Source: Planctomycetia bacterium (GTDB taxonomy: Bacteria > Planctomycetota > Planctomycetia > Pirellulales > UBA1268). From it: a stretch of DNA of 13,889 bases. A model generated the notes under the pieces. It was not told the DNA's origin, ran no database searches, and saw only the letters and a list, made by a program, of their open reading frames with translations. The DNA is taken from assembly GCA_009919445.1 (NCBI GenBank), contig RGBY01000040.1, forward strand, positions 1 through 13,889. Reading direction: 5' to 3'. Made by a program: the position numbers and the translations under genes. This document shows, piece by piece, positions 1 to 7,017 of this stretch (positions within the stretch are counted from its first letter, which is position 1; each line of letters starts with the position of its first letter).

Positions 1-234
1 TGTCTCGCTGGTCGGATCAATCTCCCCAAGATCGGCTTGGGAAAGTCCCGCCTTGGCCCGCAACTGAGCCAGATGGCCACCCTCCGACAAAGAATCTCTA
101 GGCTGACTCAGAGCTGACAGTGGCACGAGCAGCACCGCGATCAGCACAAGCGTCACCAGCGTCTCGGGCCGCAAGCCAAGCCAGGCGGCCTTCTCCCGGC
201 GGCCAGCGGGTCGGTTTTCAGTTTGCTGCGTCAT
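1..234 (-). CDS. Membrane-anchored protein downstream of ABC permease (N-terminal part only)
   Basis: The reading frame starts with ATG at 234 and stays open to the left edge, giving 78 residues of an incomplete protein. Residues 1-23 are polar and basic, residues 24-42 form one hydrophobic helix (LVTLVLIAVLLVPLSALS), and the rest is polar (SEGGHLAQLRAKAGLSQADL, then GEIDP). This fits a type II membrane anchor followed by an extracytoplasmic domain, although a signal peptide is not excluded. Its start overlaps the stop of the permease's distal frame as ATGA, so the two were probably translationally coupled in one operon with the ABC ATPase. From memory, planctomycetes carry a large conserved protein with a similar N-terminus directly after such ABC permease genes. 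Its function is unknown to me, and the family match is inference. Confidence 0.7.
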   Translation of the reverse strand, partial: MTQQTENRPAGRREKAAWLGLRPETLVTLVLIAVLLVPLSALSQPRDSLSEGGHLAQLRAKAGLSQADLGEIDPTSET

Positions 235-603
235 GATGCCACCTCACGTGATTTCAGGCAGAACATTCCGGCGATGAAGAATGCCATCAGATAGCCGAGA
301 GTTTCACAGCCATGTGCGGCCAACAGGTCGAGCGGAATATCAAAGCCGCCGGCGACAAAATCACTGGTACCCAGGCTCGACAGTGACGGAAACAGCGAGG
401 CTGCCAGCCGCATGGGAGCCAGCAGAAACGTATCGACTGTTTTCATAGCGGTCACCAGTGGCGTCTGTTCAAGGTCGACAGTAATGCTGGCCTGAGTGAT
501 CAACCGGTAGAGCGACTCGACTGGACCTCCTCCCGGCATCTCCTTGGTATTACCAGTTAGCTGGGCTTCAAAGAGCCGCTGAATGAACTCCCTGAACTGA
601 GAA
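231..603 (-). pseudogene. Distal, out-of-frame fragment of the ABC-2 permease gene
   Basis: This is the 3' part of the permease gene, readable only in the +1 frame relative to 568-1965. The frame has no stop before TGA at 231-233. It encodes a soluble stretch (FREFIQRLFEAQ, later GGGPVESLYRLITQ), an amphipathic region and a C-terminal transmembrane helix, ending in FFIAGMFCLKSREVAS. It fits the C-terminus of planctomycetal ABC-2 permeases as I recall it (a GGGP(F/V)ES motif and a (F/L)KxREVA ending). It has no start of its own that looks credible. The left boundary is certain. The right boundary is the inferred break, somewhere near 590-605. Its stop overlaps the next gene's ATG by 4 bases, so the end of the operon layout is intact even though the frame is broken. 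It could be real gene decay or a sequence error. Confidence 0.7.
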
Positions 604-1965
604 CCAGATGCCGAGACAACTCTTGGCATAGTTGAGAACAAATGTGCCACTGCCACTACGAAGATAGAAGTCAGCCTGGGCGACACCGTAATACTGGGCC
701 GGTTCCAGGCACTGAAGCACCACCTCGACCCGTCCCCCCGAGACAATATCCGTAAACAGATCGACCTGACGGGTTCCGCCATCAGCCGACGTTGCGGCGA
801 GCGTTCGCGGAATGAGCAGCGAATCGATCGTGAACTCCTTCGCCGTGAAATAGAAGGGGTCGCTCTGCAGCCCGCTGGTTGGGTTTCGCACCCGAACACT
901 CCCGGCGATCCCCTTTTCGATATCGCCCTTGTAGGTTCTGAAGACGCGGACAAGCATCTCCAACGGCAATCCCTCGGGAAACGCATCCGGCAGAATTCCC
1001 TCAAATGTCCAGATGGCAGCTGCCAGTGAACCGCCCTCGATGTATTGTCGGTAGGACCATTCGGCCCCGACACTAATGCCTTTGTCACTGGGCCGCCCCT
1101 CGCGGTCGAGGAACCGCAGCTTCCCGCGGAGCGGCCGCCGGGCCTCCAGCAGGCCCTCGACCTGACCAAGGGCATATTCTGCCGTCTCCCCGTCGCCAGC
1201 AATACGCCTCACACCATGCCGGTGCCCCTGGGTCGTGTCAGTCGAACCAATGCCATCAGGATCGATTTCCACTCGGTGACGGTGACCACGCTCAAGGCTG
1301 GTCCGCCCCTCGTAGCCGACCACCCGGCCATCCTCAAGCCGTTCCGCGAGCAGATCGACTGCCTCGAGCTCATGCGTGTGGCTCACGCTGCGGACCACAA
1401 ACGCCCAGCCGACAAACCCCATGATGACCAGCAGGACGGTTCCAACGATCGCAAATCCAAGAATTCGACCCAGGACAATCTCGCTTGTCCGAACCGGCTT
1501 GGTCGTGACGGTCTGAATCGCCTTTGCCTTGACATCGGCCGGCAGGCTGAAAACCGAGAGCACCAGCACAACGAGACAGACCAGTAAATTCGTCGCTGCC
1601 AAGATGAAGCCGAGATAGAGCTTGCCGGGGTTCACGCTCTGCGGATCAAGAAACCAGCCGGCAAACAGCACGATCAGGGCGAACAGTCCCAGGACTACCA
1701 ACACGTTTCGCCGCAGCGACTCCTGGATAGCCAGTCGAGCAAGCGCCCAGACCCGCCGGCCTGACATGCCTGCCAGATCGGCAAGGCCGGCGAGCACCCC
1801 ACGATAGACCCGATCACCAGCAGCCAGCGGACCCGACGCTGCCGATAACGCGAGCCAAGCCAACACCGCAGCAAAGACCGCTACCAGTGCCGCAATCAGC
1901 AAATAGGAGACGACCGCCGGCCCGAGCCAGGATGTGAATGCCGGTATTTCCTCTTCGAGAACCAT
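568..1965 (-). CDS. ABC-2 type transporter permease, frame truncated at its 3' end
   Basis: The frame encodes 465 residues of an integral membrane subunit of an ABC exporter. Hydrophobic helices lie near residues 18-42, 86-105, 116-140 and 168-192. A large polar, presumably extracytoplasmic, domain spans about 195-440. It contains two GHRH motifs (228-231 and 248-251) flanking an acidic stretch with DPDG. The region between helices 3 and 4 carries the conserved-looking VKAKAIQTVTTKPVRTSEI segment, which probably meets the ATPase. The ATPase gene lies 104 bases upstream on the same strand, so the two are likely one operon. The start ATG at 1965 has only a weak ribosome site. The frame ends after WFS with a short unrelated tail (VQGVHSAAL), because the rest of the gene continues in another frame at 231-603. 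The transported substrate cannot be told from sequence. Confidence 0.75.
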   Translation of the reverse strand: MVLEEEIPAFTSWLGPAVVSYLLIAALVAVFAAVLAWLALSAASGPLAAGDRVYRGVLAGLADLAGMSGRRVWALARLAIQESLRRNVLVVLGLFALIVLFAGWFLDPQSVNPGKLYLGFILAATNLLVCLVVLVLSVFSLPADVKAKAIQTVTTKPVRTSEIVLGRILGFAIVGTVLLVIMGFVGWAFVVRSVSHTHELEAVDLLAERLEDGRVVGYEGRTSLERGHRHRVEIDPDGIGSTDTTQGHRHGVRRIAGDGETAEYALGQVEGLLEARRPLRGKLRFLDREGRPSDKGISVGAEWSYRQYIEGGSLAAAIWTFEGILPDAFPEGLPLEMLVRVFRTYKGDIEKGIAGSVRVRNPTSGLQSDPFYFTAKEFTIDSLLIPRTLAATSADGGTRQVDLFTDIVSGGRVEVVLQCLEPAQYYGVAQADFYLRSGSGTFVLNYAKSCLGIWFSVQGVHSAAL

Positions 1966-2069
1966 CAGATGTCTGCCCGTGTAAGAACCGAATAATGAGT
2001 GTTTTTGGACTGCGGATCGGCGACGAGGTGCGGCTTGCCTACCCGGTCGCCCGTCGCGACGGCCGCCGC

Positions 2070-3002
2070 TTAGCTGGCGGCAGGTTCGTCCTGCCGCTGT
2101 ACCGCCCGCCTGCCTGGGCGAGCCTCAGTATCCCGAACCACTTCAAGGAACAGGTCTTCGAGGGTCGTCGTTGGGCTGCCAATTTCGATGTCGCTACCTC
2201 CGTGCCGCTCAATGACCGCCCGAATCTCCGCCTGGGCAGCCTCGGGCAAGCCAGTGGACCGAATCTGGGTGATGTCCGTGACTCGAAGGAGTTCGTCGAC
2301 CCGGCCAAGTTCTTTCAGTTCGCCCTGATGAAGCACAGCAATCCGGTCACAGACGTCCTCCACATCGGCCAGTAGATGCGAGCACATGATGACCGTCTTG
2401 CCCCGTTTCTTGAGGTCAATAATCAGGTCCTTCATCTCACGTGTACCGATTGGGTCGAGGCCGCTGGTGGGCTCATCGAGCAGCACCAATTCAGGATCAT
2501 TGATGAGAGCCTGGGCCACCCCGATCCGCCGGGTCATACCCTTCGAATATTCCCGCAACTGCCGCTTCTTATCCCGGCCGAGACCGACCATCTCAATCAG
2601 GGCGTCAGCCCGCCGCTTCCGCTCCTCAGGTGGCATATCAAACAGCCGGCCGTAAAAGTCGAGTGTCTCCTCGGCGTCAAGGAACTTGTACAGGTAGGAC
2701 TCTTCAGGAAGGTAGCCGATGCGATCATTCTTCGAGACATCGGTTGCATCTTTCCCGAACACGACGGCTTCACCGGAGGTAGGAAAAATGAGCCCCAACA
2801 GCAGTTTCATCGTGGTGGTCTTCCCCGAGCCGTTGGGCCCGAGCAGACCAAAAATTTCCCCCCGTCGAATCTCGAGATCGAGCGGCTTAAGGGCAACCTT
2901 CTTGCTGCGGCCCCAGAAGTCCCGATAGGTCTTCGAAAGATTTCGGGCCTCGACAATAACTTCTCCCGCCGCTTCAGTTGACGTGCTCGCAGGCTTCTCC
3001 AT
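2070..3002 (-). CDS. ABC transporter ATP-binding protein
   Basis: This is a 310-residue ATPase subunit that should power the adjacent ABC-2 permease from the cytoplasmic side. Visible motifs are Walker A GPNGSGKTT (55-63), YLPEES in the Q-loop region (97-102, with Glu in place of the usual Gln, as in many ABC-2 ATPases), signature YSKGM (152-156), Walker B LVLLDEPTSGLDP (172-184) and the H-loop SHL (His 209). The C-terminal 80 residues look like the usual accessory tail (TTLEDLFLEVV). I chose ATG 3002 because GGGAGAG lies about 8 bases upstream. An in-frame start at 3050 would add 16 residues without a comparable site and puts MEKPAST inside the protein. The role (export or membrane-lipid related, as in gliding or copper-type ABC-2 systems) is not determinable. 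Confidence 0.95.
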   Translation of the reverse strand: MEKPASTSTEAAGEVIVEARNLSKTYRDFWGRSKKVALKPLDLEIRRGEIFGLLGPNGSGKTTTMKLLLGLIFPTSGEAVVFGKDATDVSKNDRIGYLPEESYLYKFLDAEETLDFYGRLFDMPPEERKRRADALIEMVGLGRDKKRQLREYSKGMTRRIGVAQALINDPELVLLDEPTSGLDPIGTREMKDLIIDLKKRGKTVIMCSHLLADVEDVCDRIAVLHQGELKELGRVDELLRVTDITQIRSTGLPEAAQAEIRAVIERHGGSDIEIGSPTTTLEDLFLEVVRDTEARPGRRAVQRQDEPAAS

Positions 3003-3089
3003 TCCAACAGCTCTCCCGTGGGCCAGCACTAGGGCCGGCGATGGTTGCAATCGGTGGACTCACGCCACCGCCCCGACCAACCCTTTCTT

Positions 3090-3119
3090 GTACCCAAAAA
3101 AACGTCGTTTGTTGAGTAC
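3090..3119. repeat. Imperfect inverted repeat upstream of the ABC operon
   Basis: GTAC at both ends and a perfect AAACG-T-CGTTT core centred on 3105 make an imperfect 30-base palindrome with one gap and a few mismatches. It lies about 90 bases upstream of the ABC ATPase start and about 160 bases past the stop of the Gly-Met protein gene. It could be an operator for the ABC operon or a weak hairpin ending the upstream transcript (a run of seven T follows the centre on the minus strand, but inside the arm). Neither role is proven. The rest of the 279-base spacer shows nothing else I can support. Confidence 0.35.
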
Positions 3120-3281
3120 CCGGCTAGAAATTGGGCTAAAAATTCTGCCCCCAGAAGATGACGGGGCTGGCGGGTGCCGACAGGCCTGGCGGGGAGGGAC
3201 CAGCGATTCCCCCCTCAGCACCGCTTTTCAACTGGCCGCACGATCTGTCGACCAGCGGGAATCCAATCAACGCCGCCGTTA

Positions 3282-4055
3282 TCAGCCCTCACCAGGAGAG
3301 CGAAGCTGACGCAGCCCTGAGGCAGTGCTGCCAGCGGCACGACCGGTCCGTTCAATTGCAATGGCCACGACTTGCCGAGCCGCGAGCAATTCGGCCATTG
3401 AGAAGTATTGCAAATCGGGGACACCCCCAGCTCGGTCAATCTTCTCCGCAGCAAGCTGTTGCCAGGAACGACCGCTGGACAGATGCCAGGCAGCTGCTTG
3501 CGCAACTTTCTGAGAAATTTCTCCCCGTCCAAGAGCCACCATGATGGCCGCCAATGCCGGATCCTCCGAAAAGCTGTCGAGCCGCACCATTCGGTACGGC
3601 AACCGGGGCGAGGGCTCGTCCTTGCCATATTCCAGACAGACCGTGGCAACTTTCACCACCTTCGTTTTCTCCGGTGGGACCGAAAACATGCCACCACCCA
3701 TGCCGCCCATACCGCCCATGCCGCCACCCATGCCACCGCCCATGCCACCCATGCCACCGCCCATGCCGCCCATACCCCCCATGCCTAGTTGTGCCAGCAC
3801 TGGCACACCGGTGAAAGCGTCCGGCAACCGCAGAGTCAGTGGCTGATCAGTCCGATTGGCCACGACAATCTGTGCCGAGCGAGAGTCATTGGGGATGTAC
3901 TTTACTTCCACGAGTCCTTCAGCCTCGGCCTCAAGAACATCTCGCGGGACTTGCTGCCCATTAGTTCTCAGGGACAACTCAGCCGCACATGCTGGCTGGC
4001 TGCAACACGCCAGACACGTGACCAGCAGACCCACTCTCACGATGAACCGTCTCAT
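3282..4055 (-). CDS. Secreted Gly-Met-repeat protein of unknown function
   Basis: The frame gives 257 residues from ATG 4055. Residues 1-25 form a signal peptide: basic MRRFIVR, a hydrophobic VGLLVTCLACC core, and a likely cleavage site after ACA or CAA. Residues about 45-90 look like a beta-rich domain (LVEVKYIPNDSRSAQIVVAN, then RTDQPLTLRLP). Residues 91-123 are an almost pure GMGG/GGM tract. After it come FSVPPEKTKVVKVATVCLEY (123-143) and an Ala-rich, probably helical C-terminal part including VAQAAAWHLSSGRSWQQLAA. I recall this architecture as a common planctomycetal hypothetical family, but not with any assigned function. Possible starts are ATG 4055, ATG 4064 and ATG 4127. The first two give a good signal peptide, the third buries it, and none has a clear ribosome site. 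Confidence 0.75.
   Translation of the reverse strand: MRRFIVRVGLLVTCLACCSQPACAAELSLRTNGQQVPRDVLEAEAEGLVEVKYIPNDSRSAQIVVANRTDQPLTLRLPDAFTGVPVLAQLGMGGMGGMGGGMGGMGGGMGGGMGGMGGMGGGMFSVPPEKTKVVKVATVCLEYGKDEPSPRLPYRMVRLDSFSEDPALAAIMVALGRGEISQKVAQAAAWHLSSGRSWQQLAAEKIDRAGGVPDLQYFSMAELLAARQVVAIAIERTGRAAGSTASGLRQLRSPGEG
3687..3785 (-). repeat. Gly-Met codon repeat tract
   Basis: About 99 bases of near-repeats of ATGCC(A/G)CC(A/C)CC as read on the plus strand encode the GMGG/GGM tract of the secreted protein on the minus strand. All unit changes keep the reading frame because units are 9 or 12 bases long. Such a tract is prone to slippage, so the unit number probably varies between strains and may be misassembled from short reads. 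Confidence 0.85.
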
Positions 4056-4258
4056 TCCGAACATCCCCGGCCAAAAGTGTGTGAAGCCCCAAGCCGGTCG
4101 GCTCGAGGGGTCATCCTGCCTCGGCATACAAGCCGAGTAAGTCCAGGACAGACCATCCCCCCAAGTATTGCTTCGGCTTCGGCCGGGGGAAAACAGAACG
4201 GCACACCCCGCCTCTCCGGGCTGGCGTGAAAATGCGGCATGTGCCAGTTCCAGCGATT

Positions 4259-4777
4259 TTAACGCTTGGAAAACTGGGTGCCGCGACGGGCACCACGCAG
4301 GCCGTACTTCTTTCGCTCTTTCATGCGACCGTCACGAGTGAGCAACCCGCCCTGACGCAGCGGTTCAGCCAACTCCGTATCGAAGTCCTTCAGGGCCCGG
4401 GCAACGCCCAGCCGGCAGGCACCGGCCTGCCCAGTCGGACCACCACCAGAAACCGTGATGTCAACGTCGACCGACTGCTGGCGACCGACATGCCCAAGGG
4501 CACCGGCCACGAGTTCACGGTCCTTCACTGTCGGAAAATAAACCTCCAGCGGCCGATTATTCACGACAATCTTGCCGGAGCCTGCTCGAAGCCGCACTCG
4601 CGCAACGGCAGTCTTGCGTCGGCCGGTAGCAATCACGTTGCCAGCCAGATCAACACGCTTCTTCGCAGCCGGAGCCGCCGAAACCACGGGGGTGGAGGCA
4701 GTTGCTGCCGCAACCTCGGTTGTCGGCAAAGCCGGGGCGGGGGACTCAGTGGGTTCTGGCGTGGCATCAGTCGACAT
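4259..4777 (-). CDS. rpsI: 30S ribosomal protein S9
   Basis: The protein is 172 residues long. From about residue 46 it matches S9: ATGRRKTAVARVRL (50-63), GSGKIVVN, then SGGGPTGQAGACRLGVARAL (110-129). It ends in the canonical basic tail RRGTQFSKR, whose last residues reach the P-site tRNA in the ribosome. Residues 1-45 are an Ala/Pro/Thr/Ser-rich extension absent from typical S9 of about 130 residues. I chose ATG 4777 because GGAG lies 9 bases upstream. ATG 4792 and TTG 4795 are in frame but have no ribosome site. rplM precedes it by 141 bases on the same strand, the standard L13-S9 order, so they are likely cotranscribed. Confidence 0.97.
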   Translation of the reverse strand: MSTDATPEPTESPAPALPTTEVAAATASTPVVSAAPAAKKRVDLAGNVIATGRRKTAVARVRLRAGSGKIVVNNRPLEVYFPTVKDRELVAGALGHVGRQQSVDVDITVSGGGPTGQAGACRLGVARALKDFDTELAEPLRQGGLLTRDGRMKERKKYGLRGARRGTQFSKR

Positions 4778-4918
4778 ACGGTCAGGCTCCATCAACAGCG
4801 GAGAGTGGAAAAGTGGTTTGGATCGTTACTGAGAAGAGGTCAACAAAACTTAACTTAGGGCACTTATGGCGGAAACGCGATTCCCGAAAATCGATTTCTA
4901 GAAACCGAAACTCAAAAC

Positions 4919-5371
4919 CTAGGCTCCAACCGGTGAGCGGCCGCCGATGTCCTTCGGCTCCGGCTGTTGGGCCAAATGGGGGTGGTCGGAACCGGCATAA
5001 ACCTTCAGTTTACTGAGCATCACTCGACCGAGTTTGTTCTTTGGAAGCATCCGCCGAACAGCATCTTCAAGAATGAGGGTAGGCCGTCGCTCCCGGCGAT
5101 TTTCGGCTGTTTCAGTCCGCAGACCAGTGTAGCCGGTGTACCAGCGGTACTCCTTCTGCTGCCACTTCTTTCCACCGAACTCTACCTTCTCGGCATTGAT
5201 GACAACGACATAGTCGCCTGTATCAACGTGCGGCGTGTAGGTCGGGCGATGCTTGCCCATGAGAATCATCGCCAATTCGCTGGCAAGCCGACCGACTCGC
5301 TTTCCTTCCGCATCAACCAGCCACCACCGCTGCTCAACCTCGCCCGGTTTGGCCATGTACGTTTTCGTCAT
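4919..5371 (-). CDS. rplM: 50S ribosomal protein L13
   Basis: The protein is 150 residues long, close to the usual 142-150. Family signatures include RWWLVDAEGKRVGRLASELA near the N-terminus, MGKHRPTYTPHVDTGDYVVV, NAEKVEFGGKKWQQKEY, TGYTGLRTET and MLPKNKLGRVMLSKLKVYAG near the C-terminus. It binds 23S rRNA early in assembly of the large subunit. The start ATG 5371 is preceded by AGGGACAGG about 9-11 bases upstream. An internal ATG at residue 6 (MAKPGEVEQ) is possible but less likely. The gene leads the rplM-rpsI pair and is divergent from the transhydrogenase operon, so its promoter must lie in the 341-base spacer. Confidence 0.97.
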   Translation of the reverse strand: MTKTYMAKPGEVEQRWWLVDAEGKRVGRLASELAMILMGKHRPTYTPHVDTGDYVVVINAEKVEFGGKKWQQKEYRWYTGYTGLRTETAENRRERRPTLILEDAVRRMLPKNKLGRVMLSKLKVYAGSDHPHLAQQPEPKDIGGRSPVGA

Positions 5372-5712
5372 CGTCGTTTACCTGTCCCTACAACACCGCT
5401 AAATTTCGTGTAATTACGTCTGATCCACGGGCACCTATCCCGGACCGGCCGCACGCTACCCCGTCGTCGGTTTGCCCGGCAGGGTCACCGATCGTTCAAC
5501 AGGAGCCCCGAAGGATACCAATGCGGACCGGTTCCCTCAAGCGGCCCTCTCGTTCCCCGCAAAACTGCTACCGATTTGCCTGATTGGGTACGAGTCGGCA
5601 AAATCTGGCAAATCGAACGCAGTCGGCTTTGTCCTGCCGGTGCCACCCTGCCCGGCTCCTGAATCCCAGACCTGAAATCAGCATCTCAGCCCGCCCCCTC
5701 ACGAGTAGCCTC
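5372..5712. other. Divergent intergenic region between rplM and pntA1
   Basis: These 341 bases hold no credible gene. They must contain the promoter and leader of rplM on the minus strand and those of the transhydrogenase operon on the plus strand. On the minus strand I see an AT-rich patch around 5407-5420 (reading GTAATTAC) about 45 bases before the rplM start, without a matching -35 box. I do not recognise an L13 leader motif or a riboswitch. Confidence 0.6.
5576..5604 (+). promoter_or_regulatory. Possible sigma70-type promoter of the pnt operon
   Basis: TTGCCT (5576-5581) and CAAAAT (5599-5604) are separated by 17 bases and each match four of six consensus bases. They lie about 110 bases upstream of the pntA1 start. 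This is the best pair I found in the spacer by eye. The match is weak enough to occur by chance. Confidence 0.25.
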
Positions 5713-6942
5713 ATGAATATTGCGGTGATTAAGGAACAGTTTCCCGGTGAGCGGCGAGTCGCATTGGTGCCCACCGCAGTTGCCTCCCTTGTCAAAGAGG
5801 GCCATACCGTGCTCATCGAGCAGGGAGCAGGAGCAGCCGCCGGTTTTGCCGACGCTGACTACGAGGCGGCTGGCGGCCAGCTGGTCGACCGGGACAAGGC
5901 CTTTGCGGCCAGTTGCGTGCTCGCCGTACGGCTTGCTGGTGCCTGCGGTGAATACTGGGCACCTGACCGGGCACGGCTTTCACCAGCCACCACACTAATC
6001 GGCATGGCCGACCCCCTCGGCTGCTGGCAGACCTCTGCAGAAGATGCCAAGACCGGCGCGACAATCTTCGCCCTCGAATTAGTACCCCGTATTACCCGCG
6101 CGCAGAGCATGGATGTTCTGTCGAGCCAGGCGAACATTGCCGGCTACCGTGCGGTTCTGCTCGGGGCCACGGCCTTGACCAAGATTGTGCCGATGATGAC
6201 CACGGCCGCTGGCACGATTCGGCCAGCCAAGATTCTTATTCTTGGTGCAGGCGTGGCTGGCCTCCAGGCAATTGCTACAGCCAAGCGGCTCGGCGGGCAG
6301 GTGCTTGCCTATGACGTTCGGCCCGCCGTGAAAGAGCAGGTGGAAAGCCTGGGGGCGAAGTTTGTGGAACTGCCACTCGAAACAGCGAGCAGTGAGACCA
6401 AGGGGGGCTACGCTAAGGCCATGTCGGAAGAGTTCTACCAAAAGCAACGGGAACTGCTCGGCAAGGTCATTGCTGAATGCGACTTGGTCGTGACCACGGC
6501 GTTGATTCCAGGCAAGCCTGCTCCGATTCTGATTACCCACGACATGGTCTCAGGCATGAAGCCCGGCAGCGTGATTGTCGACCTCGCCGCTGAACGCGGT
6601 GGAAATTGCGAAGCAACCACGCCGGGCGAAACCAGCGTTGTCGAGGGCGTCACCATTCTTGGCCCCACAAACCTGCCATCCGAGGTTGCCACCCACACAA
6701 GCCAACTGTACTCCCGCAACGTGATCACGTTTCTTCAGCACCTCCTGAGTTGCGGTTATCCAGAAACCGACAGTGATGATGAAATCTATCGAGAGACGCT
6801 GGTCTCCCGTGACGGTGCCCTTGTCCATTCGCGGGTTCGTGAACGTGCTGGCCTGCCTGACCTCACAAAACCAGAACCAACCCCGGCCGAGACGCCGTCT
6901 TCTCCCCAAGACTCCGCTGCCGAGGGAACGTCTACTTCCTGA
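5713..6942 (+). CDS. pntA: NAD(P) transhydrogenase subunit alpha, part 1 (NAD-binding)
   Basis: This 409-residue cytoplasmic subunit (domain I) binds NAD(H) and transfers hydride to or from NADP(H) on PntB while protons cross the membrane. The N-terminal domain begins MNIAVIKEQFPGERRVALVP and the Rossmann fold has GAGVAG (178-183). The mobile RQD-type loop region reads RAQSMDVLSSQANIAGYRA (129-147). EGVTILGPTNLPS (311-323) and the SQLYSRNVITF end of the fold are also present. The last 25 residues are a Pro/Thr/Ser/Glu-rich tail, likely a flexible linker in the split-subunit form. ATG 5713 was chosen because family homology begins exactly there. The same frame is open back to 5584 but that extension does not look coding. 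It is followed by pntA2 after 75 bases. Confidence 0.96.
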   Translation: MNIAVIKEQFPGERRVALVPTAVASLVKEGHTVLIEQGAGAAAGFADADYEAAGGQLVDRDKAFAASCVLAVRLAGACGEYWAPDRARLSPATTLIGMADPLGCWQTSAEDAKTGATIFALELVPRITRAQSMDVLSSQANIAGYRAVLLGATALTKIVPMMTTAAGTIRPAKILILGAGVAGLQAIATAKRLGGQVLAYDVRPAVKEQVESLGAKFVELPLETASSETKGGYAKAMSEEFYQKQRELLGKVIAECDLVVTTALIPGKPAPILITHDMVSGMKPGSVIVDLAAERGGNCEATTPGETSVVEGVTILGPTNLPSEVATHTSQLYSRNVITFLQHLLSCGYPETDSDDEIYRETLVSRDGALVHSRVRERAGLPDLTKPEPTPAETPSSPQDSAAEGTSTS

Positions 6943-7003
6943 CCGTTTGTTGACTCCGCGTTTCCCCAACAGACCACCTCCCTGAATCGAAGAAGATTAC
7001 TTC

Positions 7004-7009
7004 AAGAGG
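7004..7009 (+). promoter_or_regulatory. Strong ribosome binding site of pntA2
   Basis: AAGAGG sits 8 bases before ATG 7018, one of the clearest Shine-Dalgarno sites in the window. The first gene of the operon has none, which suggests each pnt cistron is initiated separately rather than by coupling. Confidence 0.6.
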
Positions 7010-7017
7010 TTTCTTCC

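Noticed and set aside
590..640. Programmed ribosomal frameshift in the permease
   Set aside because: I see no slippery heptamer or following structure, and the join appears to lack a whole hydrophobic segment, which a frameshift would not remove.
2376..2981. Open frame of 201 codons on the plus strand
   Set aside because: It lies wholly antisense to the ABC ATPase, whose motifs are complete. Its product is not recognisable.
3687..3785. CRISPR-like array
   Set aside because: The units are 9-12 bases with no unique spacers, and all are explained as codons of a Gly-Met tract.
3408..3788. Plus-strand frame encoding a His-Ala repeat at its end
   Set aside because: The His-Ala repeat is only the opposite-strand reading of the Gly-Met codon tract, and the rest has no support as coding.
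4140..4200. Hairpin with C and G runs as an rpsI terminator
   Set aside because: The C/G runs are about 24 bases apart with only a partial inner stem and no T run after it, so it is too weak to list.
4226..4858. Open frame of 210 codons on the plus strand
   Set aside because: It is antisense to rpsI, which is certain. The translated product has no recognisable motif and a composition typical of a shadow frame in GC-rich DNA.
5372..5712. Leader RNA or riboswitch for rplM or pntA1
   Set aside because: I found no known conserved core and no terminator or anti-terminator pair by eye.
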